This document shows, piece by piece, positions 1 through 5,756 of a stretch of DNA of 19,393 nucleotides. The notes beneath the pieces were generated by a model. That model saw only the letters and a list, made by a program, of their open reading frames with translations. It was not told where the DNA came from and did not search any database. The stretch comes from Burkholderiales bacterium (GTDB lineage Bacteria > Pseudomonadota > Gammaproteobacteria > Burkholderiales > Burkholderiaceae_C), in contig CANFYD010000009.1 of assembly GCA_947450745.1 (NCBI GenBank), forward strand, positions 1 through 19,393, given 5' to 3'. How positions within the stretch are numbered: the first letter of the stretch is position 1; each line of letters starts with the position of its first letter. The position numbers and the translations under genes are program-made.

Positions 1-2
1 CG

Positions 3-272
3 CTCTGGACCGGCCTGCTCAAGCGCCATGCCGTCAACCGCGTCGCACCATTCAGCCTCGGCGTGCCGCTGATCGGCATTGCCACCGGCATGCTGGTACT
101 CGGCGATGTGGTGACGGCCTGGCAATGGGCCGGCATTGCGCTGGTGGTGGCGGCGCTGGCCTGCGTGCTGTTCGGGGAGCGCTGGCTGAAAAGCCGCGCC
201 AACTCAGGCCCAAAAGCAGGCCGGAGCGTTGCCCCGCCTACTGCAGCGCCTGCCCCTCACTCGACGACTTGA
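3..272 (+). CDS. EamA/DMT-family inner-membrane transporter, C-terminal fragment
   Basis: Partial gene: the reading frame is open from the first bases of the window and stops at 270-272, so about 89 C-terminal residues are visible. The sequence includes LLKRHAVNRVAPFSLGVPL, followed by a hydrophobic segment, a short turn (LVLGDVVTAWQWAG) and a last hydrophobic helix before a charged end (ERWLKSR). This layout, including the V-A-P-F-S-L motif, is typical of the second EamA repeat in drug/metabolite transporters related to the E. coli amino-acid metabolite exporter EamA. The protein would sit in the inner membrane and probably exports small metabolites; the substrate cannot be told. The last 30 residues are a Pro/Ala/Ser-rich tail without membrane character. 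The 3' end overlaps the convergent cupredoxin gene by 16 bp, so the two transcripts run into each other. Confidence 0.8.
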   Translation, partial: LWTGLLKRHAVNRVAPFSLGVPLIGIATGMLVLGDVVTAWQWAGIALVVAALACVLFGERWLKSRANSGPKAGRSVAPPTAAPAPHSTT

Positions 273-1078
273 ATCTCGGTCACGAGGATCGCACCGCCGA
301 CGCTTTCGGCCTTGAACTTCACCTTGTCGCCGGGCTTCACCTTGTCCAGCAGGGCGGGGTCTTTGACCCGGAACAACATCGTCATGCCCGGCATGTCGAG
401 GTTCTTGATCGCGCCGTGCTTGATCGTCAGCCGCTGCGTGTCCTTGTCGACCTTGCGGATTTCACCGTCGCTGAAGTCGGCGGCGGCCACGGAAGGCGAT
501 GCAGGCGCGGCAGTCGCGGCAGTCGCGGCAGTAGGTAAGGCGGCAACGGCCGCCGGCGTTGCGTCGCTGACCTTCACTTGCCCGACCATGCCGGCCTGGT
601 AATGGCCGGCAATCAGGCAAGCAAAATCGAAATCGCCTGCGCGGTTGAAGGTCCAGACGATTTCACCGGTCTTGCCGGCCGGCACATGGGCCATATACGG
701 CTCGTCGTGTTCCATGCCGGGGAACTTGAGCATCAGCGCCGCATGCTCGTCGAGCTCCGCCTTGGTGCCCAGCACGAACTCGTGCAGCATCTGTCCGTCG
801 TTCTTGATCACGAACTTGACCGTCTCGCCCAGCTTGACCTGAATCAGCTTGGGCGTGAAGCGCATCGCATCCGTCATGCTGATGGCGATGACGCGCGGGG
901 CCGCGTTGGTGGCTTTGGCTTCGGCGGCAATGCCCCAGGCCTTTTGCTCCAGCTTGACCGGAGCGGCCGTCTTGACGTGATCTTCATTGCCGTGGGCGTG
1001 CACCGCCAAGCTGGTGACAGCCAAGCCGACGAGTACGGTGCCGACGCTCAGGGCACGCAGGTTTTGAATCAGTTTCAT
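257..1078 (-). CDS. Periplasmic cupredoxin fused to a CusF-like copper-binding domain
   Basis: 273 residues. Residues 1-28 are a Sec signal peptide ending AVHA. Residues about 60-172 form a plastocyanin/azurin-type cupredoxin with a full type 1 copper set: H99 (MLHEF), C154, H159 and M164 in a C-x4-H-x4-M loop (FACLIAGHYQAGM). The pattern resembles CopI-type periplasmic copper-resistance cupredoxins. An Ala/Pro/Thr linker (about 173-200) leads to a CusF-like domain at about 203-273, with H221, M229, M232 and M234 in the spacing of E. coli CusF H36, W44, M47 and M49. The copper-capping Trp is therefore a Met here. The likely role is binding periplasmic copper, perhaps exchanging it with the oxidase encoded 34 bp upstream. 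It is last in the operon; an AGGA lies just before the ATG. Domain calls are strong; physiological role is inference. Confidence 0.9.
   Translation of the reverse strand: MKLIQNLRALSVGTVLVGLAVTSLAVHAHGNEDHVKTAAPVKLEQKAWGIAAEAKATNAAPRVIAISMTDAMRFTPKLIQVKLGETVKFVIKNDGQMLHEFVLGTKAELDEHAALMLKFPGMEHDEPYMAHVPAGKTGEIVWTFNRAGDFDFACLIAGHYQAGMVGQVKVSDATPAAVAALPTAATAATAAPASPSVAAADFSDGEIRKVDKDTQRLTIKHGAIKNLDMPGMTMLFRVKDPALLDKVKPGDKVKFKAESVGGAILVTEIQVVE
507..532. repeat. 9-bp tandem repeat in the inter-domain linker
   Basis: Nearly three copies of GGCAGTCGC lie in the part of the cupredoxin/CusF gene that encodes the Ala/Thr linker. The unit is a multiple of three, so copy-number change would lengthen or shorten the linker without breaking the frame. 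Confidence 0.6.
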
Positions 1079-1112
1079 AGTGAATATCCTGTTGGTGATG
1101 GTTTTGTAACGC

Positions 1113-2525
1113 TCAATGTTCTGAATGGCCGGTGGGCTTGCGCACGGTCACTTCGGTGGCCTTGGCCGGGGCCTGCTGGCGCGGCATCGATTGCCCGCCT
1201 TCGGCCGCAAAACGGGCCGGCTCGGGCAGTGCGCCGGTCCACTCGAAGGCGACTTCGCCCTTCGGGTGCTGGTACCAACCGGGGTCGCTGTAGTCGCCCG
1301 GCTTCTGGTCTTTGCGGACCTTCAGGATCGAGAACATGCCGCCCATCTCGACGCCGCCGAACGGGCCCGCGCCGGTCATCATCGGCACGGTGTTGTCGGG
1401 CAGCGGCATCTCCATCTCGCCCATGTCGGCCATGCCGCGCTCGCCCATCACCATGTAGTCGGGCACCAGCTTGCTGATCTGCTTGACCACTTGGCGGTGG
1501 TCGACACCTATCATGGTCGGCACATCGTGACCCATCGCGTTCATCGTGTGGTGGCTCTTGTGGCAGTGAAAAGCCCAGTCGCCCTCCTCGTCGGCCAAAA
1601 ATTCGACCTGCCGCATTTGCCCCACCGCCACGTCGGTCGTCACCTCGGGCCAGCGGCTGCCCTTGGGCGTCGGTCCGCCGTCGGTGCCGGTGACGGTGAA
1701 CTCGTGTCCGTGCAAATGGATCGGGTGATTCGTCATCGTCAGGTTGCCGACGCGAATCCGCACCTTGTCGCCCTTGCGCACATTGAGCGTGTCGATGCCG
1801 GGGAAGATGCGGCTGTTCCAGGCCCACAGGTTGAAGTTCAGCATCGTCATGATCTTGGGCGTGGCCGCACCGGGCTCGATGTCGAAGGCATTCAACAGGA
1901 AGCAGAAATCCCGGTCCACCGCGTCGATCAGCGGATTCTTGAGCTTGGGGTGGGTGACCCAAAAGCCCATCATGCCCATCGCCATCTGCGTCATCTCGTC
2001 GGCATGCGGGTGATACATGAAGGTGCCGGGGCGGCGCGCCACAAACTCGTAAACGAAGGTCTTGCCCGGCTGGATGGACTTCTGCGTCAGGCCCGACACG
2101 CCGTCCATGCCGTTGGGCAGGCGCTGGCCATGCCAGTGGACGCTGGTGTGCTCGGGCAGGCGGTTGGTGACGAAGATGCGCACGCGGTCGCCTTCCACCA
2201 CTTCGATGGTCGGGCCGGGCGACTGGCCGTTGTACCCCCACAGATGCGCTTTCATGCCCGGCGCCAGCTCGCGCAGCACCGGCTCGGCGACCAAGTGGAA
2301 CTCCTTCACGCCCTGGTTCATGCGCCAGGGCAAGGTCCAGCCGTTCAGCGTAACCACCGGGTTGTAGGGCCGACCGGTCTCGGGCAGCAGCGGCGGCATC
2401 GTGTCCGGCTGGGTCTGCATGACCGGCTCGGGCAAGGCGGCCAGCGCCACACGGCTGACGGCAGCAGCTGAAACGGCGGCGGTCAGGGCACCCGCGCCCT
2501 GGAAAAAACTACGTCGAGAAACCAT
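1113..2525 (-). CDS. Tat-exported laccase-like multicopper oxidase
   Basis: 470 residues. The N-terminus (SRRSFFQG, then a hydrophobic stretch) is a twin-arginine signal, as expected for an enzyme exported folded with copper. All copper ligands are visible: H130 and H132 (HWHG), H172 and H174 (HPH), H267, H270 and H272 (HPIHLHGH), then H320, C321, H322, H326 and M331 (HCHKSHHTMNAM). Only about 95 residues separate HPH from HPIHLHG, the spacing of two-domain small laccases rather than three-domain CueO or CopA. After the last ligand comes a tail of about 140 residues with a Met-rich part (about 358-397), which could bind Cu(I). The expected reaction is oxidation of Cu(I) or phenolics with O2 reduced to water in the periplasm. 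It starts 16 bp after the TolC stop, with AGGAG ahead of the ATG. Often annotated as copper oxidase; no symbol is safe. Confidence 0.92.
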   Translation of the reverse strand: MVSRRSFFQGAGALTAAVSAAAVSRVALAALPEPVMQTQPDTMPPLLPETGRPYNPVVTLNGWTLPWRMNQGVKEFHLVAEPVLRELAPGMKAHLWGYNGQSPGPTIEVVEGDRVRIFVTNRLPEHTSVHWHGQRLPNGMDGVSGLTQKSIQPGKTFVYEFVARRPGTFMYHPHADEMTQMAMGMMGFWVTHPKLKNPLIDAVDRDFCFLLNAFDIEPGAATPKIMTMLNFNLWAWNSRIFPGIDTLNVRKGDKVRIRVGNLTMTNHPIHLHGHEFTVTGTDGGPTPKGSRWPEVTTDVAVGQMRQVEFLADEEGDWAFHCHKSHHTMNAMGHDVPTMIGVDHRQVVKQISKLVPDYMVMGERGMADMGEMEMPLPDNTVPMMTGAGPFGGVEMGGMFSILKVRKDQKPGDYSDPGWYQHPKGEVAFEWTGALPEPARFAAEGGQSMPRQQAPAKATEVTVRKPTGHSEH

Positions 2526-2541
2526 CTTGCGTGCTCCTGAA

Positions 2542-3990
2542 TCAATGGGCGGGGCCGGCGCTGCCGGTGGCCGCTGTGGGTGCTGTGCCAGCGGACAAGC
2601 GGGGCTTGCCGATCAGCGCCATGTCGAGATCGGCTTGCGCCATCCAAAAATCGCGCAGCGCTTCGATCGACGCATTGACGACACCGATCTGCTCCCGCGT
2701 ATCGGCCAGCAACTCGAAGACGCTGATGAACATGCCGTTGTAGCGCAGCACGTTCTCGTCCGAGATGCGCTTGGCCGTGGGCACGACGTCGTCTCGGTAA
2801 TGCTGGGCAATGTCGTAGGACGAGCGATAGCCCAAGTAAGCCTCGCGCACCTCGGAGCGTGCCTCGACCGCCACTTGCGCCGCCCGTTGCAGGCTTTGCC
2901 TGTAGATCGCCTCGGCCTTGGCGATGCGCGCATCGCCCCAGTCGAACAGTGGCAGCTCGAAGCTGATCTCAAAGCCCGTCTGACGCGGCGCCTCGTTGGA
3001 TAAATTGTTGCGGTAGCCCAGATCGAGCACGTTCACAAAACGCGTGATCTTGCTCAGGCCCAAGCCCTTGGCCGTTGCCTCGGCTTGCTGCTTGGCCGCT
3101 TGCACGTCAAGCCGCTGGGACATCGCGAACTGCTCGATGTCCGGGCGCTCTTGCGGCTGTCCGGGCAAATCGGGCAAGCGCTCGGGCAAGCTGAAGGCGA
3201 TCTGCGCGCCCCACAGCCCCAGCAAGCGGATCAAGCGCTCGCGGCTGACACTGCGCGCGGCCTCGGCGCGGGCGGCATTCAACACCGCCTCGGAGAAAAA
3301 GCCATGCTCGCGCGCCTGCTGCAATTTGTTCCAGTTGCCCGCCTGCGTCAGCCGCTTGGCCAACTCGGCCCCGGCATCGGCAGCCGCCACGACATCACGC
3401 CGGTAACGCGCGGTCTGCTCGGCCGCCACTGCGGCGTAATAGGCTTTGCGAGACTCGGCGGCCAGCGCGAACACTTCCATCGAGACCTCGCGCTGCACGG
3501 CTGCAAAGCGCCGGTCCTCGATCTGCCGCGTCAACGGCAGGGCAATCAGGTGCGCCAGGTTGAAGGACAGCGAGCGCTCGGTCTCCCGCTCGCTGCCGCG
3601 TTGCAGTCGGCCGATGCTGAACCCCGGGTTGGGCAGACGGCTGGCTTGCACCATCTCGGCCTCGGCAATGCCCAGCGCCTGAAAGCTGGCTTGCAAGCCG
3701 CGGTTGTTGAGCAGGGCAATTTGCACGGCAGCATCGGCGCTGAGCGGTTTGGACAGCAGCTCGGCGACCCGCAGGCCGACGGCGTCCTGATCGGCCGCGC
3801 TCTGCACCCGCTGGACCGCTTTGCCCAAGCGCTGCTCGGCGGCTTGCCGTATCTGCTGGAAACCGCCGTCGGCGCTCAAGCTGGCGCAACCGGCCAACAG
3901 CAAGGGCAACACGGCGAGGGCCAAGCGCGGCCAGCGCGCGCCGGACCCGCCCGCAACAGCGCTCCGGTCAAGTTCGCGGGCGGCTCTCAT
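2542..3990 (-). CDS. TolC-family outer-membrane efflux lipoprotein
   Basis: 482 residues. An open frame extends about 156 codons further upstream, but the ATG at 3990 is preferred: it overlaps the previous stop as ATGA, has AGGAG ahead of it, and gives a signal with a lipobox (LLAGC, lipidated Cys35). The rest is a typical TolC/CusC-like outer-membrane factor with two similar halves of long helices (for example DAAVQIALLNNRGLQASFQ, then SFNLAHLIALPL, and in the second half SFELPLFDWGDARIAKAE). Such proteins form trimeric outer-membrane channels joined through a periplasmic adaptor to an inner-membrane pump. No adaptor or pump gene is present here, so its partner is unknown; the operon makes copper export or envelope copper handling the likely purpose. 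The C-terminus is Ala/Thr/Pro-rich. Confidence 0.92.
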   Translation of the reverse strand: MRAARELDRSAVAGGSGARWPRLALAVLPLLLAGCASLSADGGFQQIRQAAEQRLGKAVQRVQSAADQDAVGLRVAELLSKPLSADAAVQIALLNNRGLQASFQALGIAEAEMVQASRLPNPGFSIGRLQRGSERETERSLSFNLAHLIALPLTRQIEDRRFAAVQREVSMEVFALAAESRKAYYAAVAAEQTARYRRDVVAAADAGAELAKRLTQAGNWNKLQQAREHGFFSEAVLNAARAEAARSVSRERLIRLLGLWGAQIAFSLPERLPDLPGQPQERPDIEQFAMSQRLDVQAAKQQAEATAKGLGLSKITRFVNVLDLGYRNNLSNEAPRQTGFEISFELPLFDWGDARIAKAEAIYRQSLQRAAQVAVEARSEVREAYLGYRSSYDIAQHYRDDVVPTAKRISDENVLRYNGMFISVFELLADTREQIGVVNASIEALRDFWMAQADLDMALIGKPRLSAGTAPTAATGSAGPAH

Positions 3991-4403
3991 TTGAGCTCCT
4001 GCGGTTGGTGAGCGTGCGACGACATGGGCTTTGGCTGAGCAGCGGGTGTGTTGAGCGGAGCGGCGGCCGGCACAGTCTCCGGCTGCTGCGCCTCGCGGGC
4101 GTAAGCGCGCCAGCCCCCGATACGGCCGACCTGCGCGTTCGCGGCCGGCCAATTCCCCACTGCCGCTTCGACGTTCGGGCGGTAGCCCTGCAGGGCGGAG
4201 CGGTAAATCAGTGGCGGCAGCGCCGCCTGGGCGTCGAGCGGATCGGGGCGGTTCAGCGACTGCGGAGTGGCAGCGGCAGCGGCAGCAACCGCAGCGGGCA
4301 GCAAGGGCTGCGTTTGGGTCTGGGCCTGCACCAATGGAGCAAGCAGGCACAGCCCTGCGGACGCGGCGAGCAGCGCCGCGCGTGAGCAAGTAGGAGATGA
4401 CAT
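3987..4403 (-). CDS. Small secreted protein of unknown function, first gene of the copper operon
   Basis: 138 residues. Residues 1-27 look like a signal peptide (ending LVQA, before QTQTQ). A low-complexity Ala stretch follows, then a denser core at about 62-105 containing LPPLIYRSALQGYRP and VGRIGGWRAYAREAQ, then a Pro/Ala tail with a few His. From memory, similar short proteins with a YRSA...GYRP and GGWRAYA core sit in front of TolC-type genes in heavy-metal clusters of Burkholderiales, so it is probably a conserved but uncharacterised periplasmic component. The stop overlaps the TolC start by ATGA, which points to translational coupling and a shared role. No metal-binding motif stands out. 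A clear ribosome binding site is not seen before the ATG, so expression may depend on the leader. Confidence 0.75.
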   Translation of the reverse strand: MSSPTCSRAALLAASAGLCLLAPLVQAQTQTQPLLPAAVAAAAAATPQSLNRPDPLDAQAALPPLIYRSALQGYRPNVEAAVGNWPAANAQVGRIGGWRAYAREAQQPETVPAAAPLNTPAAQPKPMSSHAHQPQELK

Positions 4404-4481
4404 AGTTTTTTCGCAAACAGGCGGAGACGGAAGTGACCCGGCCTAGGCGCATCCGCAAGAATGCGCGAAACCTCAGGTCAA

Positions 4482-4495
4482 CTGACGGCCGTCAG
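4482..4495. promoter_or_regulatory. 14-bp perfect palindrome upstream of the copper operon
   Basis: CTGACGGCCGTCAG is a perfect dyad between the small His/Cys-rich gene and the copper operon. On the minus strand it directly abuts TTGACC (4481-4476), a fair -35 element pointing at the operon, but no good -10 element follows at 16-19 bp. It could be an activator or repressor site, or the weak stem of a terminator for the gene ending at 4527; no T-run follows. Confidence 0.35.
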
Positions 4496-4526
4496 GGCTT
4501 GCGCGTGATGGCGCAAGCTGGGCCGT

Positions 4527-4964
4527 TCAAGCCGTTGCGAGTTGCGGCGGCCGGTCGAGGCGGCCGACCCAAGCCCGCTCGTGGACCAGTGGCAGGGTCG
4601 ACGCCAGAGTGCGGTCGTGAGGCATGGCGGGCACGACCAACACCTCGCTGAGCAGCGCCACCGAATGGCAGCAAGAGGCACAGATGCTGCACTTGCCGGC
4701 ATGGCCGGGCTTGGCTGCAGCAGGCTCGGCACTGCCCTCGTCGAGGGTGGCGGCCACCAGCACGCGATCGGCCTGTTCATGCACATTCGCATGCGTGTGA
4801 GCCATCGGGTGGTCGGCCGGATGGCTAGTTGCCACCAACCGCTCCACCACTGCAGCCGGATGATGAGCCGGGCCGCACATCAGCATGCGCGACGCGGCGT
4901 ACCCCTGCAGGGGTATCGCCACGGCCAGCAGCCAGGCAAATGCGATCCGTAACAACGTACTCAT
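4527..4964 (-). CDS. Small secreted His/Cys-rich protein, probably copper-related
   Basis: 145 residues, not assigned to a family with confidence. The frame is open further upstream to 5048, but that start lies inside the terminator of the HU gene, so the ATG at 4964 is chosen; it gives a signal peptide (MSTLLRIAFAWLL...GYA, residues 1-23). The mature part has C30 and many His (GPAHHP, SHPADHPMAHTHANVHE), then a Cys cluster C92, C95, C98, C99 (CSICASCC) followed by a hydrophobic segment and a C-terminus ending GRLDRPPQ. That ending recalls small DUF2946-like or CopL-like proteins found beside copper genes, which is a weak comparison from memory. Likely exported and metal-binding. No good ribosome binding site precedes the ATG. 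It lies 123 bp upstream of the copper operon on the same strand and may be co-regulated with it. Confidence 0.65.
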   Translation of the reverse strand: MSTLLRIAFAWLLAVAIPLQGYAASRMLMCGPAHHPAAVVERLVATSHPADHPMAHTHANVHEQADRVLVAATLDEGSAEPAAAKPGHAGKCSICASCCHSVALLSEVLVVPAMPHDRTLASTLPLVHERAWVGRLDRPPQLATA

Positions 4965-4978
4965 GCCAAAAGTGTAAT

Positions 4979-5004
4979 GGCTTGGAGCGTCGACGGCCCA
5001 AGCC
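4979..5004. promoter_or_regulatory. 26-bp dyad, candidate operator
   Basis: On the plus strand GGCTTGG, 12 bp, CCAAGCC: the 7-bp arms match perfectly, and the centre is itself GTCGAC, so 22 of 26 positions are symmetric. It begins 14 bp upstream of the ATG at 4964, after the HU terminator. On the minus strand a weak promoter-like pair (TTGGGC and CATTAC, 16 bp apart) overlaps it. It is a plausible binding site for a dimeric regulator; identity unknown. Confidence 0.45.
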
Positions 5005-5018
5005 AGGGCTACAGACGC

Positions 5019-5042
5019 AAAAAAGCCGCCACATGGGCGGCT
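5019..5042 (-). terminator. Intrinsic terminator of the HU-like gene
   Basis: Read on the minus strand: AGCCGCC, a 5-base loop, GGCGGCT, then six T. A 7-bp GC-rich stem plus T-run, 69 bp after the stop of the HU/H1-like gene, is a textbook Rho-independent terminator. It also argues against any start further upstream for the small His/Cys-rich gene. Confidence 0.88.
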
Positions 5043-5111
5043 CTTCAAACCGTCGACTGCCCCGTCTTTGCGACAGGCCGGTCAAGCTAGGAGTCTGGGC
5101 TCCAGAGCAAC

Positions 5112-5678
5112 TTACTTCGCAGTCTTCTTTGCGCCGGGCTTGGCTACAGCTTTAGCAGCAGGCTTGGCCACGGCCTTGCTGGCTGGCTTTGCGGCAACTT
5201 TGGCGATCACCACCTTGGCAGCGGCTTTGGCTGGCGCGGCGGCAGGCTTGACAACGGCTTTGGCGGCTGGCTTGGCGGCTGCTTTCACGGCGACCTTGGC
5301 GGCCGGCTTGGCAGCGGCTTTGGCTGTGCTTTTGGCCGCCGCTTTGGTGACAGGCTTGGCCGCCAGCTTGACTGCGGCTTTAGCGGCCTTGCGGGCTGCC
5401 AGCTTCGGCTCTACAGCGGACTTGAAGGTCGAACCGGGGATGAACTTGGGCAGCTTGGCGGCCAAGATCTTGATGCGGTCGCCGGTGCTGGGGTTGACGC
5501 CGACGCGGGCCGCGCGGGAATGCTGCTTGAACGAACCAAAGCCGGGGATTGAAACTGCACCGCCCTTTTTGACGGTGCTGACAACGACGTCAATCAGCGT
5601 CTCGAGAATGCGACCGGCATCGGCCTTGGTCAGTTCATTCTTGGTGGCCAGATGTGCAATCAGTTCGGTTTTGTTCAT
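5112..5678 (-). CDS. HU-family DNA-binding protein with histone H1-like Ala/Lys tail
   Basis: 188 residues. Residues 1-92 are a full HU/IHF domain: MNKTELIAHLA opening, GFGSF turn, and the DNA-intercalating arm GVNPSTGDRI with P63. Residues about 93-188 are an almost pure Lys/Ala/Pro/Val repeat (KPAAKA-type units), expected to be disordered and strongly basic, like the H1-like tails of Bordetella BpH1 or the tail of mycobacterial HupB. It should bind and compact the nucleoid. The ATG at 5678 is chosen because it gives the standard HU start; a TTG 18 bp upstream is in frame but unlikely. The tail DNA is a degenerate tandem repeat and could vary in length between strains. It is monocistronic, with its own terminator. 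Confidence 0.93.
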   Translation of the reverse strand: MNKTELIAHLATKNELTKADAGRILETLIDVVVSTVKKGGAVSIPGFGSFKQHSRAARVGVNPSTGDRIKILAAKLPKFIPGSTFKSAVEPKLAARKAAKAAVKLAAKPVTKAAAKSTAKAAAKPAAKVAVKAAAKPAAKAVVKPAAAPAKAAAKVVIAKVAAKPASKAVAKPAAKAVAKPGAKKTAK

Positions 5679-5709
5679 TCCAAGGTCTCTTATCAAAGTG
5701 GTGCCCGAA

Positions 5710-5721
5710 CAGCTCGAGCTG
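5710..5721. promoter_or_regulatory. 12-bp palindrome upstream of the HU-like gene
   Basis: CAGCTCGAGCTG is a perfect palindrome in the 78-bp gap between the UbiH-type gene and the HU-like gene, 31 bp before the HU start. It could be an operator; no clear -35/-10 pair was found around it. Confidence 0.2.
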
Positions 5722-5756
5722 GCGCATTTTCGCTGAATCGCTGCGGGTGCCTCAAT

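Noticed and set aside
1125..2471. 448-residue plus-strand frame opposite the multicopper oxidase
   Set aside because: Antisense shadow with an improbable His/Arg/Ala composition; the minus strand has all copper ligands in order.
3991..4458. 156-codon N-terminal extension of the TolC frame
   Set aside because: It overlaps the small secreted gene in another frame, is Arg/Pro/Gly-rich, and would bury the lipoprotein signal at residue 157 onwards.
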